DNA of 64,000 nucleotides, from assembly GCF_013283875.1 (NCBI RefSeq), contig NZ_CP054139.1:5146001-5210000 (forward strand), read 5' to 3'. This document shows positions 8,466 to 16,957 of this stretch, piece by piece (position 1 is the first letter of the stretch; every line of letters starts with the position of its first letter). The notes beneath the pieces are model-generated. The model saw only the letters and a program-made list of their open reading frames with translations, did no database searches and was not told the origin of the DNA. Source of the stretch: Mucilaginibacter mali (GTDB taxonomy: Bacteria > Bacteroidota > Bacteroidia > Sphingobacteriales > Sphingobacteriaceae). The translations under genes and the position numbers were made by a program.

Positions 8466-8502
8466 AAAACAAAAAAGGGATACGCATCTCTGCATATCCC
8501 TT
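8466..8502 (-). terminator. Terminator of the DUF6515-like gene
   Basis: An AAGGGATA / TATCCCTT stem around a short loop is followed, read on the minus strand, by TTTTTTGTTTTG. It lies just past the stop of the gene ending at 8528. Confidence 0.7.
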
Positions 8503-8527
8503 CGATTGATATATTGATTTTTGGATA

Positions 8528-9229
8528 TTACTGTTTTACAGGCGGCGCCTCGTTCTCGGGCACGCTGGCTATGCGGTAGGTAACGCTTTTATTGGCGCCC
8601 ACAACCTCTTCATAGTAAATATCATCGGCCGATACATAATAGGCCTTACCGTTCAGGGTTACCTTGCGGCAGCCATCTGGCAGTTGACTAACCACGTCGC
8701 CAACCTTTGGCATGTACTGGTCGGCTTGCTGCTGTGCGTTGTCGGTATTCAGCACACCATCCTTGCCCGATACGATGTACACCTTTTTGCCTTTATCATC
8801 GACACCTTCTTTATAGTATACGCCGTTTATCTCGTAGTACTGCTGGCCGTCTATCATAATCGGGTGCGCATTGCCTGGAATCTGCGGAACGGCTGCACCA
8901 ACCGGCGGCGCGGCTATTTCGTAACCATTGTTATACGGGCGGTAGAAGGTACCTCCGTAGTAATAGTATTGGTCTGGCCCCCAATAAAATGGATAGTAGC
9001 CGTACGGTAATGTGTTGATATAGAAGCCTACACGCGGGTAAGCATAGTACGGACGGTAGAAGCCAACTCCAAAGCTCATTCGCGGCCGTGCGAAACCAAT
9101 TCCGCCACCTATATGTACACCGCCCCTGAACCCGCCGCGGCCACGTTGCGCACTGGCCGGAATAGATAAAATCAGAATTAAACACCCGGCAAGCAATATG
9201 CCGGATATGCTTTTGTATGCCCTTTTCAT
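8528..9229 (-). CDS. Secreted Gly/Tyr-rich protein, DUF6515-like
   Basis: A 233-residue exported protein: signal peptide to about residue 28 (ASAQ), then a Gly/Arg-rich stretch (RGRGGFRGG) and a Tyr/Pro-rich segment (~55-105). The C-terminal half has two similar modules of the type IDGQQYYEINGVYYKE (~124-139) and LNGKAYYVSADDIYYEE (~192-208). This resembles Bacteroidota proteins called DUF6515. Function is unknown; a cell-surface or periplasmic structural role is possible. It is monocistronic with its own terminator and divergent from the aldehyde dehydrogenase gene. The family name is from memory of the pattern. Confidence 0.7.
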   Translation of the reverse strand: MKRAYKSISGILLAGCLILILSIPASAQRGRGGFRGGVHIGGGIGFARPRMSFGVGFYRPYYAYPRVGFYINTLPYGYYPFYWGPDQYYYYGGTFYRPYNNGYEIAAPPVGAAVPQIPGNAHPIMIDGQQYYEINGVYYKEGVDDKGKKVYIVSGKDGVLNTDNAQQQADQYMPKVGDVVSQLPDGCRKVTLNGKAYYVSADDIYYEEVVGANKSVTYRIASVPENEAPPVKQ

Positions 9230-9443
9230 AGTCTTAAATTTTATTTAAAAACGAATTTCCGTAATTAAATTGTGTAATAGCGCTTAAAAACCTTTGTTGA
9301 TTTATTAACTTCATAAAAACTTCATAATTTTATTATCAAAATGTTGAGTGAATTAGTAGTTTATGTGGTTTTATTTTATTTTCTTTGGTAAAAATCTTAG
9401 TACACTAAGGTAGTTTATCACTCAAAAAACAATCAATTCAACT

Positions 9444-11066
9444 ATGAGTTTCCAAGACCAGCTCAGATCGTTGTTTGTGGCAGAAGACCAGATCCCGGAG
9501 CAATACCGGATCGATGAACTGCACCAGCGCGAGTACTTAAGCAATGGCGAAATGAAAAAATGGGACGGCCCGGTTACCGAAGTGTATTCGCCGGTGCTGG
9601 TACCAACCCCCGAGGGTTTAAAGCGCAAGCTGATAGGTACTTACCCTATCGGTACCGAAAAAGAAGCTAACGAAGCGTTGGAAGCTGCCGTGGCAGCTTA
9701 CGATAACGGCCGTGGCGAATGGCCTAAGATGAGCCTTGCCGGCCGTATTAAATGCATGGAGCAGTTTGTATACAAGATGAGCGAGCAGCGCGACCTTGTA
9801 ATTAAGCTGATCATGTGGGAGATCGGTAAATCGCTGGCCGACTCGACAAAGGAGTTTGACCGTACGGTTGAGTACATCACCGCCACCATCGATGCGCTGA
9901 AGGATATCGACCGCCAGTCGTCGCGCTTTGAGATTGCCGAGGGTGTGGTAGCGCAGATCCGCCGCTCGCCGCTGGGTGTGGTTTTATGCATGGGCCCGTT
10001 CAACTATCCGCTGAACGAAACCTTTACCACGCTGATCCCGGCCATTATTATGGGCAACACCCTGCTTTTCAAACCACCTAAGCATGGTACGCTTTTACAC
10101 TATCCTTTGCTGAAGGCTTTCCAGGAATCGTTCCCTAAAGGTGTGGTGAATACGGTTTATGGCCGTGGCGCTAACGTTACCCCGGGCCTGATGCAAACCG
10201 GTAAGATAGATGTGCTGGCCTTTATCGGATCGAGCAAGGTTGCCAACGGCCTGAAGAAAAGCCATCCAAAACTGAACCGTTTGCGTTCGGTGTTAAGTTT
10301 GGATGCTAAAAACGCCGCTATCGTTACCAAAAACGCCGACCTGAAACTGGCAGTTAGCGAATGTATTTTAGGAGCGCTTTCATTTAACGGACAGCGTTGT
10401 ACCGCTATCAAACTGATATTTGTGCATAAGGATGTAGCTGATGACTTTAACAAGCTGTTAAGCGAAGCCGTATCTAAACTGACACCTGGCTTGCCATGGC
10501 ACAAAGGCGTTAACCTTACCCCGGTTACCGAGCCAGGCAAACCTGCCTATTTGAAAGAGTGTATTGATGATGCTATAGCGCACGGCGCAACCGTAATTAA
10601 CGAAAATGGCGGTGCTACTGCCGAATCGTTCGTGTTCCCGGCTATCGTATATCCGGTTAACGAAAAGATGAAGCTATACCGCGAAGAGCAGTTTGGCCCG
10701 GTTATCCCTGTTATTCCTTACGAGTCTATAGAAGAGCCGATAGCTTACCAGGTTGATTCGCCGCATGGCATGCAGGTAAGTATCTTCAGCAACGATGCCA
10801 AGGAAATTTCATCGCTGATCGATCCGTTTGTTACACTGGTAAGCCGTGTGAATATTAACGCGCAATGCCAGCGCGGTCCGGACGTGTTCCCGTTCACCGG
10901 TCGTAAAGATAGTGCCGAGGGTACCCTTTCGGTTACCGATGCCTTGCGCGCGTTCTCCATCCGCTCGCTGGTGGCCACCAAAATGAATGATACCAACAAG
11001 CATTTAATAAATGATATCGTGGAAGAAGGCGACTCATCGTTCCTGAGCACACGCTATATTTTATAA
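9444..11066 (+). CDS. GapN-like NADP-dependent aldehyde dehydrogenase
   Basis: A 540-residue ALDH-superfamily enzyme closest by eye to non-phosphorylating glyceraldehyde-3-phosphate dehydrogenase. Landmarks are MGPFNYP with N187, FKPPKHG with K210, FIGSS (260-264) and NGQRCTAIK with nucleophile C319. The block that normally reads LELGGK is LSLDAKN (284-290), so the usual general-base glutamate is serine (S285), with D287 nearby. It is followed by a strong terminator, so it is a single-gene unit. The substrate could be glyceraldehyde-3-phosphate or a sugar-derived aldehyde. Confidence 0.8.
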   Translation: MSFQDQLRSLFVAEDQIPEQYRIDELHQREYLSNGEMKKWDGPVTEVYSPVLVPTPEGLKRKLIGTYPIGTEKEANEALEAAVAAYDNGRGEWPKMSLAGRIKCMEQFVYKMSEQRDLVIKLIMWEIGKSLADSTKEFDRTVEYITATIDALKDIDRQSSRFEIAEGVVAQIRRSPLGVVLCMGPFNYPLNETFTTLIPAIIMGNTLLFKPPKHGTLLHYPLLKAFQESFPKGVVNTVYGRGANVTPGLMQTGKIDVLAFIGSSKVANGLKKSHPKLNRLRSVLSLDAKNAAIVTKNADLKLAVSECILGALSFNGQRCTAIKLIFVHKDVADDFNKLLSEAVSKLTPGLPWHKGVNLTPVTEPGKPAYLKECIDDAIAHGATVINENGGATAESFVFPAIVYPVNEKMKLYREEQFGPVIPVIPYESIEEPIAYQVDSPHGMQVSIFSNDAKEISSLIDPFVTLVSRVNINAQCQRGPDVFPFTGRKDSAEGTLSVTDALRAFSIRSLVATKMNDTNKHLINDIVEEGDSSFLSTRYIL

Positions 11067-11089
11067 TGCATGCATATTATTAGGGTAAA

Positions 11090-11114
11090 AAAGCGGCGGA
11101 AAGCCGCTTTTTTT
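11090..11114 (+). terminator. Rho-independent terminator after the aldehyde dehydrogenase gene
   Basis: AAAGCGGC, a five-base loop and GCCGCTTT, then a T run, starting about 24 bp after the stop codon. A perfect 8-bp stem. Confidence 0.9.
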
Positions 11115-11353
11115 ATGATTTTATTGCTGGCATTGTAACAAAAAACAATCGATTGCGAATTATTTAAACGCAATATTTGTAATTTTTAAAATATAGTTTA
11201 CATTTAGATTTTGTAAAATTTGCTATACCGCAAATTATAGACTATAATTGTCATTTGTACACTAATATAAACCTGTATAAAATAGCGGTCTAACCAGCCG
11301 CCCGGTAACCAATGTCATGAACTTTAAACCCAATAATAAATCTTAGTTTCATT

Positions 11354-13060
11354 ATGAACAAATTTACCTCTATTGATTATGTCATATTCATCATCTATTT
11401 CATAATAGTATCTGGATATGGCTACCTGGTACATCGCCAGAAAAAGAAGCAGGGTGTAACCGGCAGCCATGATTTTTTCCTGGCCGAAGGTTCGCTTACC
11501 TGGTGGGCCATCGGTGCATCGCTGATCGCTTCTAACATCTCCGCCGAGCAATTCATCGGCGCCAGCGGGCAGGGCTTTACCGTGGGTGTGGCCGTTGCCG
11601 CCTACGAGTGGATAGCCGCCATCGCGCTAATTATCGTTGCTGTGTGGTTTATCCCGGTATATCTTAAAAACAAGATATATACCATGCCGCAGTTTTTAGA
11701 AACGCGGTATAATAAATGGGTAAGTTTAATTATGGCCATCTTTTGGCTGTTCTTATACGTGATCGTTAACTTAACCTCTATCCTGTATCTGGGCGCTGTA
11801 GCCATCAGCAGTTTGTTGGGCGGCAGTGTGAATATGCTGCATATCATCATCATCGGCCTGGCCATCTTCGCGCTGGCTATCGCTTTAGGTGGTATGAAGG
11901 TTATTGGTTATACCGACGTTATCCAGGTATTAGTACTGGTGATTGGTGGTTTGGCCACAACTTACATCGCTTTAACTTTAGTAAGTAAACACTTTGGCTT
12001 AGGCGAAAACGCTATTGCCGGTTTTAATGCTTTGCTAAAAGATTCGCCCGATCACTTCCATATGATACTGGCCAAGCCAGGGCCGGGCGCATCGCAGGAA
12101 TATATCAATAAATACTTGTTGCTGCCGGGCATCGCTATGTACTTTGCCGGCCAATGGATAGTAAATCTTAACTATTGGGGCTGTAACCAATACATCACCC
12201 AGCGTGCTTTAGGTGCTGATATGAAAACCGCGCGTACCGGCATCCTGTTCGCGGGTTTAATGAAACTGGCTATGCCAATCATTGTTATCTTGCCGGGTAT
12301 TGCTGCTTACGTATTATTTAAAAACGGCGAACTGCAAAAAGAAATGACCGCCGGCGGCCATCTGAATGCAGATAATTCCTACTCGGCCATATTGGGCTTC
12401 CTGCCAAACGGTTTAAAAGGGCTTTCTGTAGCGGCACTCACCGCAGCCATAGTAGCATCATTAGCGGGAAAAGCCAACAGTATCTCTACCATCTGGACGA
12501 TGGATATTTACAAAAAATACATCAACAAAGAGGCTGATGAGAAAAGCATGGTGGGTATGGGCAAATGGGTCATCGCGCTGTGCCTGATCATCTCTATCGC
12601 CCTAACCTGGAGCGATTCGTTAGGTATTGGCGGCGAGGGTGGCTTCACTTTCATCCAAAAATATACCGGCTTTATCAGCCCGGGTATCTTCGCCATCTTT
12701 ATCCTGGGCTTCTTCTGGAAGCGTACAACAGGTGCGGGTGCTATCGTAGGTATATTGACAGGCTTTGCCATGTCGGTATTGTTTAATAACTATGCACCTG
12801 CATTATTCGGCCACGAAACATTCCTGTACACCGCTTATCCAAATGGCAAAGGGGGATACGAAATTCCGTTCCTGATCTGTATGGGTCTTTCGTTCCTATT
12901 CACCATGATCGCTATCATAGGTGTAAGTTTGGCCGGTCCGAAGATCAACCCAAGATCTTTTGTATTAGACAAGGGCATGTTCAAGGTAGATCCGCGTACA
13001 CTGGCGCTGGTAATAGTAACCCTGTTATTATTAGCGGCACTTTATATCCGCTTCTGGTAA
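11354..13060 (+). CDS. Sodium/solute symporter (SSS family), probable sugar transporter
   Basis: A 568-residue integral membrane protein with about 14 hydrophobic helices. The N-terminal part has HDFFLAEGSLTWW and GASLIASNISAEQFIG, the conserved SSS core; FAGQWIVNLNYWGCNQY and ALTAAIVASLAGKANS are the SGLT-like blocks. It should import a sugar or related solute with Na+. The fucose operon lies divergently about 3 kb away, but direct linkage is not shown. An IS begins 31 bp after the stop, and its left-end hairpin could serve as terminator. The 287-bp upstream gap is AT-rich with no exact consensus promoter. Confidence 0.88.
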   Translation: MNKFTSIDYVIFIIYFIIVSGYGYLVHRQKKKQGVTGSHDFFLAEGSLTWWAIGASLIASNISAEQFIGASGQGFTVGVAVAAYEWIAAIALIIVAVWFIPVYLKNKIYTMPQFLETRYNKWVSLIMAIFWLFLYVIVNLTSILYLGAVAISSLLGGSVNMLHIIIIGLAIFALAIALGGMKVIGYTDVIQVLVLVIGGLATTYIALTLVSKHFGLGENAIAGFNALLKDSPDHFHMILAKPGPGASQEYINKYLLLPGIAMYFAGQWIVNLNYWGCNQYITQRALGADMKTARTGILFAGLMKLAMPIIVILPGIAAYVLFKNGELQKEMTAGGHLNADNSYSAILGFLPNGLKGLSVAALTAAIVASLAGKANSISTIWTMDIYKKYINKEADEKSMVGMGKWVIALCLIISIALTWSDSLGIGGEGGFTFIQKYTGFISPGIFAIFILGFFWKRTTGAGAIVGILTGFAMSVLFNNYAPALFGHETFLYTAYPNGKGGYEIPFLICMGLSFLFTMIAIIGVSLAGPKINPRSFVLDKGMFKVDPRTLALVIVTLLLLAALYIRFW

Positions 13061-13091
13061 TAATTGCTTAAGTTTTAAATCCAAATATGAA

Positions 13092-14892
13092 GAGGCTGTA
13101 TCATAAATCATGGTATGGCCTCTTTTTTATTTGTGCATAATTTATTGGAATAAAGAGGGGTATTTAGTTGATATAATAATCTGATTTTCATATATTTATG
13201 TATCGAAAGTAGCGTAGTATGTCCTCTAAAAGACCTGTATTCAAGCCCTACCAGCAACGGCAGTTGATGGCTATTCCTCCGACACTTGACGAATTAGTTC
13301 CGGCATCGCACCCGGTGCGTGTAGTTAACGATGTGATCGACAGGCTCTATCTGGAACCATTGCTGAAAGCTTATCATATCCGCGGGAGTTCAAGCTATCA
13401 CCCGCAAATGTTGTTAAAGGTGCTGGTATATGGGTATGTAACCAACACCTACTCCAGCCGAAAGCTGGCAGCAGCCTGCCGGGAAAGCGTTTACCTGATG
13501 TGGCTGAGTTCGATGAACTATCCTGATCATAATACGATCAACCGTTTCCGGGGCGTACGTTTGAAGCATGCGCTGCGTGATGTGTTCGAAGATGTGGTGA
13601 AACTTTTGGCAGAGGAAGGCCTGCTCAGTATTGAAGAAGTGAATACGGACGGGACAAAGATAGAGGCGAATGCAAACCGGTATACCTTTGTCTGGAAGAA
13701 AGCGATTCAGACCAATAAGGAAAAGATGAAAAAGCAGCTGTCAGAGATATGGGACTATGCCCAAAGCGTAGCAAAAGAAGAAGACAGGCTGCCTGATCCG
13801 CCTGACTTTACTGTTATTGACAGTGAAAAGGTCAATGCCGCAGTAGATAAACTCAATGAGAAGCTTTCCTCGCGTGAGGATGTTTCCAAACAGGTCAAAA
13901 GCAAGCTGCGGTATATCAGCAAACATTACCCGCAGGCCATTGCCCGCTATGAGCAGCAGGAAGCTCTGCTGGGTGAACGCAACAGCTATTCCAAGACCGA
14001 TACGGATGCCACATTCATGCGGATGAAGGAAGACCACATGAAAAACGGCCAGTTAAAACCGGGGTATAATGTTCAGATATCCACATCCAACCAGTTCATT
14101 GTCAATTACACCATTCACTCCAACACCACAGACACCAATACATTAAGTGCTCATTTAGCGCAGCATGAAGTCAGCTTTGGCAAAGCACCGCAAGTGCTTA
14201 CAGCCGATGCCGGATATGGCTCCGAGGAGAACTACACGCGGTTGGAACAAAAAGGAACAATCGCCTTTGTAAAGTATGGGATGTTCGATAAGGAACAAAA
14301 TGAGAATCACAACAACAAGCACCCTTTTGCAGCAAATAAGCTTTTTTACAACCAGGAGAAAGATTGTTACATCTGCCCGATGGGCCAGCAAATGAATTTC
14401 ATCGGAACAAGTAAAAGAAAAACAAGCACGGAGTTTGAACAAACGGTAAAAAGATACCAGGCAGTTAACTGCGCTAACTGTCCGCTGAACGGTATTTGCC
14501 ATAAATCAAAAGGGAATCGGATCATTGAAATCAATGAAAACCTGAACCGCCTGAAACAAAAGGCGCACGAGCTGTTAAACAGTGAAGAAGGCATACAACG
14601 GCGAAAGAAACGCTGCTTTGATGTAGAACCTGTATTTGGTAATATTAAGCAGAACCATGGCTTTAAACGGTTTATGCTCCGCGGCAAGGAAAAAGTAGAA
14701 ATAGAATGGGGTTTAGTTGCAATCGCACAAAATCTAAGGAAAAAAGCGGCTTAAATGAGTCGTTTTACCACTCAGGTTCGCCCAAGAAAGCTACCCCCTC
14801 CCCCTCAAAAAATTCCATAGAAACTCAATACCAAATTCAGCTATTAGGCTAAAAAAATAAAGACCGCATCATTTGATTTATGATACGGCCTC
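13092..14892 (+). mobile_element. Insertion sequence, IS1182 family, apparently complete
   Basis: The ends are GAGGCTGTATCATAAATCA at 13092-13110 and its near-perfect reverse complement at 14874-14892 (18 of 19 match). A single full-length transposase lies between. Each end folds into a hairpin followed by a T run on the plus strand. I could not find a convincing target-site duplication. Confidence 0.85.
13219..14754 (+). CDS. IS1182-family transposase
   Basis: A 511-residue DDE transposase. Candidate catalytic residues are D144 in VNTDGTKIEA, D330 in TADAGYGSEENY and E470 in FDVEPVFGNIK. The N-terminal segment and the CPMGQ / CANCPLNGICH cysteine cluster (C383, C386, C418, C421, C427) fit IS1182/IS5-like enzymes. 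The frame is intact from start to stop, so the element may still be active. The ATG at 13219 is the first in frame after the left end. Confidence 0.92.
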   Translation: MSSKRPVFKPYQQRQLMAIPPTLDELVPASHPVRVVNDVIDRLYLEPLLKAYHIRGSSSYHPQMLLKVLVYGYVTNTYSSRKLAAACRESVYLMWLSSMNYPDHNTINRFRGVRLKHALRDVFEDVVKLLAEEGLLSIEEVNTDGTKIEANANRYTFVWKKAIQTNKEKMKKQLSEIWDYAQSVAKEEDRLPDPPDFTVIDSEKVNAAVDKLNEKLSSREDVSKQVKSKLRYISKHYPQAIARYEQQEALLGERNSYSKTDTDATFMRMKEDHMKNGQLKPGYNVQISTSNQFIVNYTIHSNTTDTNTLSAHLAQHEVSFGKAPQVLTADAGYGSEENYTRLEQKGTIAFVKYGMFDKEQNENHNNKHPFAANKLFYNQEKDCYICPMGQQMNFIGTSKRKTSTEFEQTVKRYQAVNCANCPLNGICHKSKGNRIIEINENLNRLKQKAHELLNSEEGIQRRKKRCFDVEPVFGNIKQNHGFKRFMLRGKEKVEIEWGLVAIAQNLRKKAA

Positions 14893-14931
14893 TTTTTTTA
14901 TGCATTGCACAATATGTAACTAATCTCTTCG

Positions 14932-14963
14932 TTTGTAAATGTGAAACCGACCACATACCTTTG
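14932..14963 (+). promoter_or_regulatory. Strong Bacteroidota promoter of the metal operon
   Basis: TTTG at 14932-14935 and TACCTTTG at 14956-14963 are 20 bp apart. The box ends four bases before the likely ATG at 14968, so the transcript may be leaderless. It begins 40 bp outside the IS right end and is not part of the IS. Confidence 0.7.
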
Positions 14964-14967
14964 CAAC

Positions 14968-15345
14968 ATGTTTAAGAAAATAAGCGTACTTACACTTGTG
15001 CTGCTGTACTTTGTTACAGCATCGGGCTTTGCGCTTAATTTGCATTATTGCGGCAATACGCTGGCTTCTGTAAAGATAGACGCGCCTGCCAAAAAATGCG
15101 GCCCGGTAAAAATGAAATGCTGCCGGGATAAACATGTAGAAGTTAAGGTAAAAGACGCCCACAAATCGGCTGCTTCGCATTCGTTGCTAAGCAAGCTGTT
15201 CATGGTCGATCTGCCTAAACTACCTTTCGAGGAGTACCTTTTCCCCGAGCAGGAAACTTCCGGCGGCGCTTCAGCCGACCGTGGCCCGCCAAATCTTGGT
15301 TGTAAAACCCCGGTATACATCAAAAACTGCACTTTCCGCATTTGA
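14968..15345 (+). CDS. HYC_CC_PP-type small exported protein
   Basis: A 125-residue protein with a hydrophobic signal (~5-22). The three signature motifs are visible: HYC at 26-28, CC at 51-52 and PP at 107-108, with further cysteines at 44, 112 and 121. Such proteins occur in Bacteroidota near copper or other metal genes; their function is not established. Translation from 14968 is preferred over an upstream in-frame ATG at 14941, because the promoter box ends at 14963. The next gene encodes an HMA-domain protein, so a role in binding or delivering a thiophilic metal is likely. Confidence 0.8.
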   Translation: MFKKISVLTLVLLYFVTASGFALNLHYCGNTLASVKIDAPAKKCGPVKMKCCRDKHVEVKVKDAHKSAASHSLLSKLFMVDLPKLPFEEYLFPEQETSGGASADRGPPNLGCKTPVYIKNCTFRI

Positions 15346-15443
15346 TCTGTAAATAATTTTTTGTGCCTGCCTGTCAGTCTGAGCTTGTCGAAGACTTTGT
15401 GTAGGCCTGACCGCCTGCTTTGTCGGACTTAGCATGGCGTGTA

Positions 15444-15582
15444 GACTCACCCCGACCTCGCTACGCTGGTCGACCCTCTCTTCGCTGCGCGCAAAGAGGG
15501 CAGGAGTAGTATCGGATAACTCCATTCCCTCTTTTTCCAAAGGAAAGAGAGGCTGGTCGAGCGAAGCAACGACCGGGTGAGT
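15444..15582. repeat. Palindromic dispersed repeat, family F, copy 2
   Basis: It opens GACTCACCCCGACC and closes CGACCGGGTGAGT, and is related in reverse orientation to 8277-8444. It lies between the first and second genes of the metal operon. The remainder of 15346-15634 shows no gene; 15370-15393 (CTGTCAGTCTGAGCTTGTCG) resembles another common Bacteroidota intergenic repeat. Confidence 0.65.
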
Positions 15583-15634
15583 ATAACGTTTGCAAGACGT
15601 ACCTTTTACATTAATTATTTACACCCGATCAAAA

Positions 15635-16129
15635 ATGAAATTCCTAAAAATATTCCCCCTGCTGATGCTGTTCTGCATCGGCATAGCCAAAGCCCAATTC
15701 ACCAAAGCCGAAGTACAGGTAAGCGGCCTTACCTGCTCAATGTGTTCAAAAGCCACCGAAAAAGCCTTGCGCACGCTTGATTTTATCGGCGATATCAAAC
15801 CCGATCTTAACCGTAACCTGTTCGTGTTAACTTTTAAAAGCAACGCGCCGGTTAACCTTGATCTGATCAGCAAAAAGGTGCAGGGCGCGGGCTTCGCTAT
15901 CAATAACCTGAAAGCCACTTTCAATTTCGCTAATGCCAAGGTTGATAATAACGCTTTCAGTTACCAGGGCGATACCTTCCTTATTGTTAACGGGGCGGAT
16001 AAGGCGCCGGGCAGCAGTGCCGATATTACGGTGGTAGATAAAGGCTTCGCCCCGGCATCGGTATATAAAAAATATGCCGCCAAAAGCGCCGATGTTAAAA
16101 CGGGCAAACTTTACCGGGTAGTTATTTAA
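15635..16129 (+). CDS. Exported heavy-metal-associated (HMA) domain protein
   Basis: A 164-residue protein with an N-terminal signal (to about residue 20) and an HMA domain. SGLTCSMCSKATEKAL places the metal-binding cysteines at C34 and C37. The first ~85 residues cover the domain; the rest has no recognised motif. The signal implies a periplasmic Cu(I)- or Zn-binding protein rather than a cytosolic chaperone. The ATG at 15635 is preferred because it gives a clean signal peptide. The next gene begins 13 bp after its stop. Confidence 0.82.
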   Translation: MKFLKIFPLLMLFCIGIAKAQFTKAEVQVSGLTCSMCSKATEKALRTLDFIGDIKPDLNRNLFVLTFKSNAPVNLDLISKKVQGAGFAINNLKATFNFANAKVDNNAFSYQGDTFLIVNGADKAPGSSADITVVDKGFAPASVYKKYAAKSADVKTGKLYRVVI

Positions 16130-16142
16130 GCTTTATTTAGAT

Positions 16143-16949
16143 ATGATAAAGCGACTTATGGTTGTGCTGGGGCTATTGCTCCTGGCACAACACCTGTTTG
16201 CGCAGGAACTCTACGTAAATACCGAACCTGCCAGTAATATGGCCACCCGGTCGTTAGGTATCCGTTTAGAAGATCAAGGCTATAGCAGCAACGGCCTGAA
16301 AAACCGTAATACCTTAGAGCTGATGTATGGCGCCAGCAAAAACCTGATGCTGCACACATCCTTATACGCGTCTGATTATTATCAACCCAGCCGCCGCTTT
16401 GAGGGATATAGCTTTTACGGCAAATACCGTTTCCTTTCGGTCGATTCGGTTCAGCGGCATTTCCGCGGGGCGGTATTTGCTAAATGGGCCAGCATCAACA
16501 ATCCGCTGCTGAACCAGGAGATCAGCCTTGAAGGTGATAACTCAGGCTGGCAAAGCGGATTAGTGTTCACCCAATTGCTGCATAAGCTGGCCATATCCGG
16601 CTCGGCGAGTTATCTGCGCGCTTTTGATAACCGGGGCGGATATGCCTTGCCCCTTGGTAACCCGCGCGACGCGGTAGGCTACACTTTATCTGCCGGGTAT
16701 TTGGTTTATCCAAAATCGTACACCAATTATCAACAGGTGAACATTAACCTGTATGCCGAACTGCTGGGCAAAAATAACCCGGGTTATGGGCAAAGCTATT
16801 TAGATGTAGCGCCTGCTGTACAATTCATTTTTAACAGTGTATTCCGGGTAGACCTGTCGTACCGCGCGCCGCTGTATAACAACATGCAGCGCAACAGCCA
16901 AAACATGTACCTCATCAGGCTGGAATACAATTTGTTCAACCTTTTTTAA
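16143..16949 (+). CDS. Predicted outer-membrane beta-barrel protein of the metal operon
   Basis: A 268-residue protein with a signal peptide ending at FAQ (residues 18-20), alternating hydrophobic strands and a C-terminal aromatic end (YNLFNLF) typical of outer-membrane barrels. No family was recognised. It is packed between the HMA protein (13 bp) and the His/Met-rich protein (8 bp), so it is probably a transport or structural partner in metal handling. It could also be a sensor barrel. Confidence 0.65.
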   Translation: MIKRLMVVLGLLLLAQHLFAQELYVNTEPASNMATRSLGIRLEDQGYSSNGLKNRNTLELMYGASKNLMLHTSLYASDYYQPSRRFEGYSFYGKYRFLSVDSVQRHFRGAVFAKWASINNPLLNQEISLEGDNSGWQSGLVFTQLLHKLAISGSASYLRAFDNRGGYALPLGNPRDAVGYTLSAGYLVYPKSYTNYQQVNINLYAELLGKNNPGYGQSYLDVAPAVQFIFNSVFRVDLSYRAPLYNNMQRNSQNMYLIRLEYNLFNLF

Positions 16950-16957
16950 TAAACACC

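Noticed and set aside
13060..14940. Target-site duplication flanking the IS
   Set aside because: No convincing direct repeat was seen at the two outer edges; some IS1182-family elements leave none that is easily recognised.
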